The notes beneath the pieces are model-generated. The model did not search any database. It was given only the letters and a program-made list of their open reading frames with translations, and had not been told where the DNA came from. From contig JAYONB010000009.1 of NCBI GenBank assembly GCA_038121105.1, positions 62,001 to 126,000 of the forward strand: a DNA stretch of 64,000 nucleotides, in the 5' to 3' direction. The DNA comes from CALJDF01 sp038121105 (GTDB lineage Bacteria > Pseudomonadota > Alphaproteobacteria > SHVP01). The translations under genes were made by a program, and so were the position numbers. Shown here piece after piece: positions 1-8,931 of the stretch (positions within the stretch are counted from its first letter, which is position 1; each line of letters opens with the position of its first letter).

Positions 1-299
1 ACCTCGACGTCGCTCAGCGACTCAAGCTGCTTTTGCGCGAAGTTCGCGATTTGCGTTTGCGCGAATTTGATGTCCTCGACCGTTTGCGGCGCCACCGAGG
101 CCACGACCTCGTCGATCTGCGCCTGGCTCAGGCGGTAAGATTCCGGGCCCCACTTGTCGAATTTTTCCGATAACTCGCGAACTGCCGCATCGCCGCGCGC
201 TTTTACGTCGGAAATGATCTGCTCGACGGTTTGCCGCACTTTTTGATCGGCTTCCTCGCGCTCTTCCTCGGTTTTTCCGGTCTTGAGTTCTTGAATCAT
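1..299 (-). CDS. Histidinol dehydrogenase-like protein (N-terminal part)
   Basis: The gene runs off the left edge; about 99 N-terminal residues are visible from the ATG at 299. The translation shows the run ISDVKARGDAAVRELSEKFD followed by KWGPESYRLS, which is characteristic of the N-terminal region of the histidinol dehydrogenase (HisD) family. HisD is an NAD-dependent zinc enzyme that oxidises L-histidinol to histidine. HisD-like paralogues also act in catabolism, and no other his gene is in view while the next genes are transport and amidase genes, so a catabolic role is as likely as histidine synthesis. It is divergent from the ABC ATPase gene at 582; the roughly 280-bp gap between them should hold both promoters. 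The family call is fairly sure, the substrate is not. Confidence 0.8.
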   Translation of the reverse strand, partial: MIQELKTGKTEEEREEADQKVRQTVEQIISDVKARGDAAVRELSEKFDKWGPESYRLSQAQIDEVVASVAPQTVEDIKFAQTQIANFAQKQLESLSDVE

Positions 300-581
300 G
301 CTGGCTCCGTCGGCGGATGGCTGTCTTGGACGATGGCGCGAACTCTCCTCGCGTGGCTCCGGCTTGTCAAACCGGCGCGTTCAATTTCCCGGGCCCGTGA
401 TCTCCCCCAAAACGCGCAGAATTGGGCGCTAAATGGCGGGCGAGGCGGGTTGACTTGATATGGGCCCCAACCTAGTTTTCGCGCTCGCCGGTCCGAGGTC
501 TCCGATGGGGGCGCGGGCGGGCAGGAATAGCAACAACTTGCCGCTGGGCGTGAGGCCCGGGGGTCTAGAGAGGGCGCGTCG

Positions 582-1676
582 ATGAGCAGCCAAGGTCGTG
601 GTGAAGTACAGCTGGTGAATCTCACCAAGCATTTTGGTGAAACCAAAGCGGTCAACGATATCAACCTGACAATTCCCGATGGCGCTTATTGCTGCATGAT
701 CGGTCCGTCCGGTTGTGGCAAGACCACGATTCTCCGCATGATCGCGGGCCATGAAGATCCGACCAGCGGTCACGTCATGATTGGCGGCCAGGCGGTCGAA
801 GGCATGACCCCGGTGCAACGCGGCACCTCGATGATGTTTCAGAGCTACGCGCTCTTCCCGCATCTCTCGGTGGCCGACAACGTTTCCTTCAGCCTCAAGG
901 TCAAAGGCGAACCCAAAGAAAATCGCCGCAAGAAAGCGATGGAGGTGCTCGACACCGTCCAGATGACGCATCTCGCCGATCGCGTTCCGGCGCAGCTTTC
1001 CGGTGGCCAGCAGCAGCGCGTGGCGCTGGCGCGGTCGCTGATCACCAACCCCAAAGTGCTGCTGCTCGACGAACCGCTTTCGGCGCTTGACGAATTCTTG
1101 CGTCTGCAAATGCGCGAAGAACTGCGCCGTTTGCAAAAGGAAATCGGCATCACCTTCATTCACGTCACCCATACCCAGCCTGAGGCGCTCGCGCTGGCCG
1201 ATATCATCGTCGTCATGGACGAGGGCGTGATCGATCAAGCCGGGACCGCGCGTGAGATTTTCAACAAGCCGGTTTCGGGATACGTCGCCGAGTTCATGGG
1301 CGGCTGGAACGTGTTCAGCGGCCAGGTCGAAGGCACCGACGGCGACAACGCTGTTTTGGCCGACAGCGGCGTGAAATATGCCGTGCCGAAAGGCGATCTT
1401 GCCAACGGCGCCAAGGTCGGCTTCTCAATCCGCCGCGACCTGATTCACATGACTCGCGGGCACGAGGCGGCCGACAAGCCGAACTCGCTTGCCGGCACGG
1501 TGCACGGGATCGAGTACCAAGGGACTTGGGTCAAGGTGACGATGGTGCGCAAGGACAACGGCGAACATGTCGTCGCCAACGAGTCCGAGGACGAGTTCTT
1601 CAGCAATCCCGTCGACTTCGGTGACCCTGTGACGGCTTACTGGAAGGCCGAAGATAGTCACCTGCTGGCGCATTAA
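582..1676 (+). CDS. PotA-like ABC transporter ATP-binding protein
   Basis: This is the nucleotide-binding subunit of an importer of the spermidine/putrescine (PotA) class, 364 residues. It has Walker A GPSGCGKTT, signature LSGGQQQRVALARS, Walker B VLLLDEPLSALD and the switch histidine in the VTHTQPEA run. The last third is the usual TOBE regulatory domain. The ATG at 582 follows a purine-rich AGAGAGGG. Its likely partners, the binding protein at 7419 and permeases at 8932 and 9817, lie about 6-8 kb downstream, so the transporter genes are split by amidase and deacetylase genes. Partnership is inferred from class and proximity; the solute is unknown. Confidence 0.92.
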   Translation: MSSQGRGEVQLVNLTKHFGETKAVNDINLTIPDGAYCCMIGPSGCGKTTILRMIAGHEDPTSGHVMIGGQAVEGMTPVQRGTSMMFQSYALFPHLSVADNVSFSLKVKGEPKENRRKKAMEVLDTVQMTHLADRVPAQLSGGQQQRVALARSLITNPKVLLLDEPLSALDEFLRLQMREELRRLQKEIGITFIHVTHTQPEALALADIIVVMDEGVIDQAGTAREIFNKPVSGYVAEFMGGWNVFSGQVEGTDGDNAVLADSGVKYAVPKGDLANGAKVGFSIRRDLIHMTRGHEAADKPNSLAGTVHGIEYQGTWVKVTMVRKDNGEHVVANESEDEFFSNPVDFGDPVTAYWKAEDSHLLAH

Positions 1677-1707
1677 CGCCGCGCAAAGATCGGCGTAGGC
1701 GAACGGC

Positions 1708-3126
1708 GTGGCACTGCACGATCTGACACTCGTCGAGGTCCTTGAGGGACTGGAAGACGGAACGTTCAGTGCCGAGGAACTGACCCGCGCGTTGATCGCG
1801 CGGGCCCAGCACTACACCGACCTCAACGCATTCATATCGTTCGACGAAGATCAGATACTGAAAGACGCGCGTGCCGCCGATGCACGCCGCGCCGCCGGTG
1901 ATGGTGGGCCTTTGACGGGCGCACCGATCGTCCTCAAAGACAACATCGATATCGCCGGTCGGGTGACGACGGGCGGCACGAACGCTTTGCGTCACAACGT
2001 CGCCAAACGTACCGCGCCGGTCGCGCAGCGTCTGCTCGATGCCGGCGCCGTGGTGTTCGGCAAGGCGAATCTGCACGAGCTGGCGTTCGGCTGTACGTCC
2101 AACAACGGTTGTTTCGGCCCGGCGCGTAATCCTTACGATCCCGACCGGATCGCCGGTGGCAGTAGTGGCGGCACCGCGAGCGCGGTCGGCGCGCGTCTCG
2201 CGCCTGCCGGGATCGGTAGCGACACTGGTGGCTCTGTCCGTATCCCCGCCGGATTCTGCGGCAATGCCGGTTTACGGCCGACCACGGATCGCTATCCGTC
2301 GGGCGGCGTGGTGCCGATCTCGCACAGCCGCGATACCGCTGGGCCGATGGCGCGCAGCGTGGCGGATGTCCGTTTGTTGGATGCCGTCATGGTTGGTCGC
2401 GACTCCGTCCAAACCCCTCTGCCGAACTTGTCCGACATCCGCATTGGTGTGCCGCGCACGCTTTTCTTCGAAACGCTCGACCCGTCGATCGCCACCGGCG
2501 CGGAGGCCATGCTGGAGCGCTTCAGGTCCTACGGGATCACGTTGGTTGAGGCCGACATTCCGGATGTCGAAGCCGTACACAAGGCGGGCAACTTCTCGGT
2601 CCTGCTGTACGAAGCGGTTGTCGATCTGAACGCCTACCTCGCCGCCAACGAAACCGGTTTGGATTTTGCGGCAGTGGTTGCCGAAGTAGGCAGCCCCGAC
2701 GTAAGTCAGATACTGGAACCGCTCTTGGGCGCCGGCGCGATCGACGAAGCGGCTTATCGCGAAGCCATGACGGTGCATCGCCCCCGCCTGCAGGCAATCT
2801 ACGCGGATTACTTCAAAGAGCACCGCGTCGACGCGGTGGTCTACCCGACTGTGCCGGTGCTGCCGATGCTCATCGATCAGCCGCAGTCGGGCGCACTGGA
2901 AGACGGCGACACCGTGCCCGCGATCAATTTATTCGATCGCAATACCGGCCCGGCCAGCAACGCCGGCATCCCGAGCCTCACCATACCGGCCGGCGTCGAT
3001 GCCCAAGGATTGCCGCTTAGCTTCACGCTTGACGCTCCTGTGGGTACGGACGACACGTTGTTGGCCCTGGGCGCCGCGCTAGAGGCCGTCGAGCCGGAAA
3101 CCCCGGCGCCGCAACTCGCCTGGTAG
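1708..3126 (+). CDS. Amidase, IaaH-like (amidase-signature family)
   Basis: This 472-residue enzyme belongs to the amidase-signature family and probably hydrolyses a carboxamide to acid plus ammonia. The Ser-cisSer-Lys triad is intact: Lys77 in LKDNIDIAG, Ser152 in GGSSGG and Ser176 in SDTGGS, with the normal 24-residue spacing between the two serines. Overall it most resembles indoleacetamide hydrolase-type enzymes, but amidase substrates cannot be read from sequence. The start is a GTG with only a weak ribosome site, 31 bp after the ATPase gene, so co-transcription with it is likely. Its stop is immediately adjacent to the stop of the convergent deacetylase gene. Confidence 0.88.
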   Translation: MALHDLTLVEVLEGLEDGTFSAEELTRALIARAQHYTDLNAFISFDEDQILKDARAADARRAAGDGGPLTGAPIVLKDNIDIAGRVTTGGTNALRHNVAKRTAPVAQRLLDAGAVVFGKANLHELAFGCTSNNGCFGPARNPYDPDRIAGGSSGGTASAVGARLAPAGIGSDTGGSVRIPAGFCGNAGLRPTTDRYPSGGVVPISHSRDTAGPMARSVADVRLLDAVMVGRDSVQTPLPNLSDIRIGVPRTLFFETLDPSIATGAEAMLERFRSYGITLVEADIPDVEAVHKAGNFSVLLYEAVVDLNAYLAANETGLDFAAVVAEVGSPDVSQILEPLLGAGAIDEAAYREAMTVHRPRLQAIYADYFKEHRVDAVVYPTVPVLPMLIDQPQSGALEDGDTVPAINLFDRNTGPASNAGIPSLTIPAGVDAQGLPLSFTLDAPVGTDDTLLALGAALEAVEPETPAPQLAW

Positions 3127-4044
3127 CTAGCCGCTCGCCGGGTGGTGCGCCATCCAGTGGCGCGCAATCTCAATACGGCGCGCAACCCAGACGTCGTCGT
3201 GTTCCAAAACATAGTCCATGAATTTGGCCAACGCTTCGGCACGGCCGGGTCGACCGCTTAATCGGCAGTGCAGGCCGATCGACATCATCTTCGGGGCATG
3301 GGCGCCTTCTCGGTACAGGTGATCGAAGGCGGCCTTGAGGTAATGCGTGAAGTCTTCGCCGGACATCCAACCCGGCGCCAGGGCGAATTTGAAATCGTTG
3401 GTGTCGAGCGCATATGGCACGATCAACATCGGCTTGTTCTCGACCTCGATCCAATAGGGTAGGTCGTCGTTGTAGAACTCCGACGCGTAGACCGTGCCGC
3501 CTTCTTCCATCAATAGGCGCAGCGTGTTGTCGGAATAGCGTCCGGTGTACCAACCCAATGGTCGTTCGCCGCACAGCTCTTTGATGGTGTCGATCGTCAG
3601 TTGGATATGCTCGCGCTCCACCTCCTCCGGTACGTCGGCATAGTCGAACCACCGCCAATGATGGCTCGCCACTTCGTGGCCTGCCTCGACCATGGCCGCC
3701 GCCGCCTCGGGGTTGCGCTTCAACGCAATACCGACCGCCCAAGACGTAAAGGGAATATTGCGTTCGGCGAACAGACGCATGATCCGCCAGAACCCGGCGC
3801 GGCTGCCATACTCGAAAATGTCCTCGACGAATTGGTTGCGCCGTCCCGTCAATCCGGGCAGGCCGTACATCTCGGCCAAATAGGATTCCGATTCGGCGTC
3901 GCCGTCCATGATCGTACGCTCGCCGCCCTCTTCGTAATTGAGCACGAAACTCACGGCGATCCGTGCGCCGTTCGGCCACGAGACGACAGGCGGCTTGCCG
4001 CCGTAGCCGACAAGGTTGCGAGGGTAGGGGTCTGTCATCGTCAA
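3127..4044 (-). CDS. Polysaccharide deacetylase-fold protein, PuuE (allantoinase)-like
   Basis: This 305-residue protein has a NodB-homology deacetylase fold of the PuuE subgroup. The N-terminal run NYEEGGERTIMDGD, the stretch TSWAVGIALKRNP and the metal-site-like EVASHHWRW are typical of the metal-independent PuuE allantoinases and related cyclic-amide hydrolases, rather than chitin or peptidoglycan deacetylases. No signal peptide is apparent, so it should be cytoplasmic, which suits hydrolysis of a small imported cyclic ureide. It is convergent with the IaaH-like gene and divergent from the next amidase; the 82-bp gap to 4127 must contain both promoters. Exact substrate is uncertain. Confidence 0.85.
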   Translation of the reverse strand: MTMTDPYPRNLVGYGGKPPVVSWPNGARIAVSFVLNYEEGGERTIMDGDAESESYLAEMYGLPGLTGRRNQFVEDIFEYGSRAGFWRIMRLFAERNIPFTSWAVGIALKRNPEAAAAMVEAGHEVASHHWRWFDYADVPEEVEREHIQLTIDTIKELCGERPLGWYTGRYSDNTLRLLMEEGGTVYASEFYNDDLPYWIEVENKPMLIVPYALDTNDFKFALAPGWMSGEDFTHYLKAAFDHLYREGAHAPKMMSIGLHCRLSGRPGRAEALAKFMDYVLEHDDVWVARRIEIARHWMAHHPASG

Positions 4045-4126
4045 TCTCCTATACCGAGCGCTGGCCTTTTTGTGCGCCCGGTTGGTACGGTCGCGCGCGC
4101 AACGAGTTTAGCAAGGAGTATCGCCC

Positions 4127-5686
4127 ATGACTGCCGTTGGTCCCCGACCCCCGCATATCGAAGAAATTCTCGCCCTGGCCGACGAATTCGGTCTCGAGAT
4201 GGACGTCGACGAAGCGGCCGAATACCAGGCCGTCATGGGCGGTGCGTTCCGCACGTATCAAGCGCTTGATCGGTTGTCGGAGCCGCGCCCCGCGGTCGCC
4301 TATCCGCGGACGCCAGGAACCCGGCCCGCGCCAGAGGACAATCCCTACAACGCTTGGTACTGGCGTACCGACATCAAAGGACGGCCCGACGGCCCGCTCG
4401 CTGGCGAACGCGTGGGCGTCAAAGACTCCATTGCCGTGGCGGGCGTACCGATGGCGAACGGGTCGCGCACCCTCGATGGCTTTGTCCCCGATGTCGATGC
4501 GACCGTTATCACCCGCTTGCTTGATGCGGGCGCGACCATCGCCGGCAAGACCACGGCCTCCGACCTATGCGGCGTTGCGGGCGGGCACGATCATCCCTTC
4601 GGCACGGTGCGCAATCCGCACGATCCGACGCGCTCGCCAGGCGGTTCGTCCTGCGGTTCGGGTGTGGCGATTGCGGCGGGCGATATCTCGATGGCGCTGG
4701 GCGGCGACCAGGGAGGGTCGATCCGCATCCCGGCCGCCTGGTGCGGTACCGTAGGTATGAAAGCCACCTTCGGTTTGGTGCCCTACACGGGCTGCATGGG
4801 GATGGAGACCTCGCTCGATCACGTCGGCCCGATGAGCGACACGGTGTCCAATTGCGCGCGACTAATGGCGGCCATTGCCGGGCCCGATCCGCTCGACCCG
4901 CGCGCCGCCGGTGTGCCCGCCGATGCGGTGAGCGACTATGTGGGTGCGGTCGACCAAGGTGTCGACGGACTGACGATCGGCGTCTTGAAGGAAGGCTTCG
5001 GTCATTCCGAGTGGCCGACGCTCGGGTTCGGCGCCAGCGATCCGGTGGTGGATGATCGCGTGCGCGACACGGTGGCGGCGCTCGAAGCTGCCGGCGCCAA
5101 AGTTGTCGAGGTTTCGGTACCCGAACATGTCGATGCGGCGCACGTTCTGGTCGCGCTCTTGGAAGAGGGCGTGTGCGCCAACATGTTGCGCGGCAACGCC
5201 GCCGGCCACGGCTGGCAGGGCTTTTACGATACGCGGCTGCTCGACACCTTCGCGCGCGGTTGGCGCCAACAAGCCGCCGACCTTCCGCCGCCGATCAAGG
5301 CGATTCTCCTGGTGGGCGAACACATGCACCGCAACTATCACGGCCATTACTACGCCAAGGCGCAGAACCTCCGGCCGGTGATGCGCGCGGCCTATGACCG
5401 CGCCTTACAACAATGTGACGCGTTGGTAATGCCGACGCTGCCGTTCCGGGCATCGAAACTTCCGGCGCCCGACGCACCGATCCCCGAGCGCATGACCATT
5501 GCACTCAACATGATCGGCAACGTGTGCCAAGCGAACGTGACGGGTCAGCCTGCGATTTCGGTGCCGTGCGCCATGGCGGACGGCTTGCCGATCGGGCTTC
5601 AGTTCATGGGGCGGCATTTTGAGGAGGCAACGCTGTTGCGCCTCGCCGCCGCCGTCGAGCGCGCCGGCGATTGGCGCGCTCGATAA
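4127..5686 (+). CDS. Amidase (amidase-signature family), second copy
   Basis: A 519-residue amidase-signature enzyme with Lys99 in GVKDSIAVAG, cis-Ser174 in PGGSSCGSG and nucleophile Ser198 in GDQGGS, so it should be active. It carries an N-terminal extension of about 80 residues before the core, as in larger amidases of this family. The start is preceded by AAGGAG at good spacing. It differs clearly from the IaaH-like amidase at 1708, suggesting another amide bond or intermediate. It is convergent with the racemase-like gene, with a gap of only 12 bp. Confidence 0.88.
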   Translation: MTAVGPRPPHIEEILALADEFGLEMDVDEAAEYQAVMGGAFRTYQALDRLSEPRPAVAYPRTPGTRPAPEDNPYNAWYWRTDIKGRPDGPLAGERVGVKDSIAVAGVPMANGSRTLDGFVPDVDATVITRLLDAGATIAGKTTASDLCGVAGGHDHPFGTVRNPHDPTRSPGGSSCGSGVAIAAGDISMALGGDQGGSIRIPAAWCGTVGMKATFGLVPYTGCMGMETSLDHVGPMSDTVSNCARLMAAIAGPDPLDPRAAGVPADAVSDYVGAVDQGVDGLTIGVLKEGFGHSEWPTLGFGASDPVVDDRVRDTVAALEAAGAKVVEVSVPEHVDAAHVLVALLEEGVCANMLRGNAAGHGWQGFYDTRLLDTFARGWRQQAADLPPPIKAILLVGEHMHRNYHGHYYAKAQNLRPVMRAAYDRALQQCDALVMPTLPFRASKLPAPDAPIPERMTIALNMIGNVCQANVTGQPAISVPCAMADGLPIGLQFMGRHFEEATLLRLAAAVERAGDWRAR

Positions 5687-5698
5687 AGCGGGACGGGT

Positions 5699-6478
5699 CT
5701 AGTCGTCGCCTTTATAGGCCGCGCCGCCATCCATCATGGCGTGCGTCAGGTTGTATTTGGTGACGGTCGGCCGCGGGTAGGCCTTGCGGCTGTGCGTCAG
5801 GTTTAGCCCCAACAACGTCTCGGCCAGCTTGTAGGTCAACGGGCCGGGGTTGATGACCGGCACCGGTAGGTTTTCGGTGAGGTACTGGTGGGATTCATGC
5901 ATCGTGGTGGAGCCGAGGCAGATCGCTTCCGCACCGTCCTCTTCGATCAGCTGCATCCCCGCATCGCGCAGCTTCGGAAACACGTCTTCTTCCTTGCCGC
6001 CCAACAGATTTTCCGGATCGGGCATGATGTTGGGCGAGCGAATGCCGGCGCATAGGTGGTCGAGCCCGTATTCGCGCACGGTCTTCTTATAGAGGGCCTT
6101 CCACGGGTCCCATTGCGTCAGCACGCCGAAGTTGGTGCCCAGCAACAGGCACATCAGGTAGGACGCCTTGCCCGGCGAAATCACCGGAATGTCCAACACG
6201 CTGCGCAACCCGTTCTGTCCCGAGTCGCTCATCGTGTCGATGCAGACCGCGTCATAGCCGTCTTCCTGTGCGGTCAGGCCCGCCTCGAACATCGACATGT
6301 CGGCCAGCACCGAGTCTTGATAGCTGTCGTAAAGCGCCGGGCCTGCTTTGACCGGTCGATAGTCGAACTCGATGTCGGGTCCAAGCTCGACGGAATTTTG
6401 CTGCGCGCGGCGTTTTGATAGGCCGTTCTCATCGAACGCAAACGGTACGAGAACGACAACTCTTTTCTTCTTGGCCAT
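5699..6478 (-). CDS. Asp/Glu/hydantoin racemase-superfamily protein lacking the catalytic cysteines
   Basis: This 259-residue protein is cytoplasmic and has the two-domain layout of the Asp/Glu/hydantoin racemase superfamily. The first half has CIDTMSDSGQNG where racemases carry a catalytic Cys followed by a GDPG-like run. The second half has CLGSTTMHES where they have LGCAGM. By this by-eye alignment the two catalytic cysteines are replaced by Thr82 and Ser190; nearby Cys79 and Cys187 are offset by three residues. It may be a non-racemising member (lyase, decarboxylase or isomerase-like) or a binding protein. It is encoded amid hydantoinase and amidase genes, convergent with the amidase at 4127. 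Confidence 0.75.
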   Translation of the reverse strand: MAKKKRVVVLVPFAFDENGLSKRRAQQNSVELGPDIEFDYRPVKAGPALYDSYQDSVLADMSMFEAGLTAQEDGYDAVCIDTMSDSGQNGLRSVLDIPVISPGKASYLMCLLLGTNFGVLTQWDPWKALYKKTVREYGLDHLCAGIRSPNIMPDPENLLGGKEEDVFPKLRDAGMQLIEEDGAEAICLGSTTMHESHQYLTENLPVPVINPGPLTYKLAETLLGLNLTHSRKAYPRPTVTKYNLTHAMMDGGAAYKGDD

Positions 6479-6541
6479 GTGACCCTCTCTCAGGTTGAGG
6501 GAAGAGACTGCCCGCTTGGACGCGTCGCGACAACCGTGCCG

Positions 6542-7159
6542 CTAACCCCGTAGGTCTCGAGGCTGCGCCACGCACACGCCGGGCCCGAAGTCGGGTCGGT
6601 TGGTAGGACGCTGAAATCGGAGCGAGGTCCAGCGATCGGGCACATCGCGCATCAGCAGTACGACCGTGGTGGTCGGAAAGAACCATTTGTACTGCCGCGT
6701 CACGTTCCATCGCGCGTTATGACATTGATCCCAGAACAGATGCGCCGGGCCGTATTGCTCGGTCAGTTCGGCGAGGAAGGTGTCCGTCAAGTCGGTCCCG
6801 CGGTCGTCGCCAAAAAAGACCCCGCGAAAATCTTTCTCCAAGCTCACCGCGACCACCTCGCCCGTATTGCGATCCTCGCAGAGCCATGCCTGCCAGGATT
6901 CGTGGGCGAGGGAAATGGGCACGGCTCGGGAGAAAAAACACCCGCCGACCTCGATGGCTTGGACGCGGTCGAGCGCGATATCGCCGAACAACTCGGTGGC
7001 TTCCCTGATCGGGGTGCCCCAGCTGAGGCCACGCCACCCGGTGACGTCGACCTGTTCGCCGCTTGTCTGAACCGGCTCGACCGCCCCGGAGTCGGCACGA
7101 GCGACCGTCGATCCGACGGCAAGCGCAACAATTACGAGAATCACCGCCCAGTTTTGCAA
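6542..7159 (-). CDS. Secreted protein of unknown function
   Basis: I do not recognise the family. The product is about 205 residues, with an N-terminal hydrophobic segment ending in the signal-peptidase-like VARADS. The mature part begins with WRGLSWGTPIREATELFG, has several aromatic and cysteine residues (GGCFFS, WLCED, DQCHN, GVCVAQ) and is probably periplasmic. I chose the TTG at 7159 because GGGAGAGG lies 9 bases upstream; an ATG at 7249 in the same frame would add 30 residues before the signal peptide and looks less likely. The gene is divergent from the binding-protein gene at 7419. Confidence 0.6.
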   Translation of the reverse strand: MQNWAVILVIVALAVGSTVARADSGAVEPVQTSGEQVDVTGWRGLSWGTPIREATELFGDIALDRVQAIEVGGCFFSRAVPISLAHESWQAWLCEDRNTGEVVAVSLEKDFRGVFFGDDRGTDLTDTFLAELTEQYGPAHLFWDQCHNARWNVTRQYKWFFPTTTVVLLMRDVPDRWTSLRFQRPTNRPDFGPGVCVAQPRDLRG

Positions 7160-7279
7160 TCTCAGAAACCTCTCCCAGGTGCCCGTCACTGATACCAACA
7201 CTGTGATCAGCCGTGTTGTTCCGGGCAAGCAACAAGTTTGTGGCAGCATTGTGAAGCCGATCAGGGGCCCGAAATCCGA

Positions 7280-7310
7280 TTGTGTTGCAGGAACAAAAGA
7301 GTGCTATAAC
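7280..7310 (+). promoter_or_regulatory. Possible promoter of the binding-protein gene
   Basis: TATAAC at 7305-7310 is a good -10 match and TTGTGT at 7280-7285 a weak -35 with a long 19-base spacer, in the divergent gap before the binding-protein gene at 7419. The -10 element is the only convincing part. Confidence 0.35.
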
Positions 7311-7418
7311 CGGTTTATGTGGTGCCCTCAGGTTTGAGGTTGCGCCGCTGCTCGCGTTTCCATGGTACCAACGGTCACGCGTAGCTCCTCGAGGATTAAC
7401 AGGTGAGGTAACTAACGC

Positions 7419-8696
7419 ATGAGTAAGCGAAACATTAACCGCCGTTCGGTGCTTAAGGGCACAGCGGCAGCCGCAGGCGTTGCGGCAGGGTCTGGCGTTG
7501 TCAGCGGTTTTCCGACCGTCTGGGCGCAGAACCTGAAGAACCTGACATTGCGCTCGATTGGTTCGGCCGTGACCCACGTCGAACCCTGGGCGAAACAGGC
7601 CGCGGAAGACCTCGGCTTCAAGATCGAAATCACCGCGCTTGATTTTGATGCGATCACAAACCGCATCATCACGCAGCCGGGTTCGTTCGATATCGCAGAG
7701 CCGACCTTTAACACCTTCCGTCGTCTGTCGCCGGTCGGGAACGTTCAGCCGATCGATACCAAGCGGTTGAAGAACTGGGACAGCTTCAACGACCTGTATC
7801 GCACCGGTAAACTGATCCCAAGTGCGCCGTTCGGTGATGGTCAGAACCCGACCACCGTCATGTACACCAAAGACGGCAAGAACTTCGTGAAGCCTGGCGA
7901 GTCCGACATGATTTTCGGCTTGCCGAGCGTTCATAACGCCGACACGCTTGGGTATCGTCCTGACTTGACCGGTCGTAAGCTGGAAAGCTGGTCCGAGCTG
8001 ATCAGTGAAGAATGGCGCGGCAAAGTGGCGCTGCAGAGCTTCCCGGACATCGCCATGATGGACATCGCCTTGGCGATCGAGGGTGCAGGCCTTCTCAAGT
8101 ACAAAAACAAAGGCAACATGACGCGTGAGGAGATCGACAAAACGTTCGTGATCCTGACCGACCTCAAGAAAAAGGGTCATGTCCGCGCCTTCTGGACCAC
8201 GTTCAGTGAATCCGTGACGCTAATGGTGTCCGGTGAAACCGTGATCCAGTCGATGTGGTCGCCTGCCGTGACCGTCGTCAAGTCGCAGGGCGTTCCTGCC
8301 GTCTACGGCGACCTCAAGGAAGGCTACCGTGGCTGGACGATCGGTTACATCCTGCCTAAGCAGCTCAGCGGTCTGAAACTCGACGCAGCCTACGAGTTCT
8401 TCGATTGGCTGTCCTCGGGTTGGTCTGGCGCCTTCTTCGGTCGCCAGGGCTACTACATGCCGACTCTCGATGCGACCAAGAAGTTCATGTCTGCGGACGA
8501 ATGGGGCTTCTGGTACGAGGGCAAGCCGGCCCAAGGCGTCATCAAGGATCCGTTCGGCAATGCGCTGGAGCAGCCGGGTTCGGTTCGTGATGGCGGTTCC
8601 TATGAGGCTCGTATGGGCAACATCGCCGTCTGGAACTCCGAATTCGACGAATTCGGCTACCTGGTCGACGAGTGGAACAAGTTCCAGTCCGGCTAA
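7419..8696 (+). CDS. ABC transporter substrate-binding protein, Tat-exported, PotD-like
   Basis: This 425-residue periplasmic solute receptor is the presumed partner of the permeases that follow. The N-terminus has a twin-arginine signal (NRRSVLKG, then an Ala/Gly-rich hydrophobic stretch ending at VWAQN), so it should be exported folded. The mature domain (about residues 38-425) has the two-lobe layout of extracellular solute-binding proteins of the polyamine/iron class, including a run of GYRGWTIGYILPKQ. A strong intrinsic terminator lies just after the stop. That is a common arrangement that lets the receptor be made in excess over the downstream permeases. Confidence 0.88.
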   Translation: MSKRNINRRSVLKGTAAAAGVAAGSGVVSGFPTVWAQNLKNLTLRSIGSAVTHVEPWAKQAAEDLGFKIEITALDFDAITNRIITQPGSFDIAEPTFNTFRRLSPVGNVQPIDTKRLKNWDSFNDLYRTGKLIPSAPFGDGQNPTTVMYTKDGKNFVKPGESDMIFGLPSVHNADTLGYRPDLTGRKLESWSELISEEWRGKVALQSFPDIAMMDIALAIEGAGLLKYKNKGNMTREEIDKTFVILTDLKKKGHVRAFWTTFSESVTLMVSGETVIQSMWSPAVTVVKSQGVPAVYGDLKEGYRGWTIGYILPKQLSGLKLDAAYEFFDWLSSGWSGAFFGRQGYYMPTLDATKKFMSADEWGFWYEGKPAQGVIKDPFGNALEQPGSVRDGGSYEARMGNIAVWNSEFDEFGYLVDEWNKFQSG

Positions 8697-8720
8697 AGGC
8701 CTGGAATGCTACGAAAGAGA

Positions 8721-8751
8721 ACGGGGTGCTTCGGCACCCCGTTTTTTTTTT
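8721..8751 (+). terminator. Intrinsic terminator after the binding-protein gene
   Basis: A perfect 9-bp stem (ACGGGGTGC/GCACCCCGT) closes a TTCG tetraloop and is followed by nine T residues. It lies 24 bases after the stop codon. It probably separates high binding-protein expression from the permease genes, which begin 180 bp further on; that 180-bp stretch shows no gene or clear site. Confidence 0.95.
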
Positions 8752-8931
8752 GACCGCTGGATAACGGTCGAGGAGGAGGGAGCTGCGAGGTTTCTCGAGG
8801 CCCGAGGATTCCGCATGACTGCGGTCGAGCGGCATATTTGGTGTTGCGAACTATGGTCTGTTTAGCTACATCTTGCGCCGCATTCGACCGGACAATTTCC
8901 GGGCCTTTTCACGATTCCTAGGCGAGATGTA

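Noticed and set aside
6717..8180. 487-codon minus-strand frame opposite the binding-protein gene
   Set aside because: No family features; it is the antisense of a recognised Tat-exported receptor and of the divergent promoter region.
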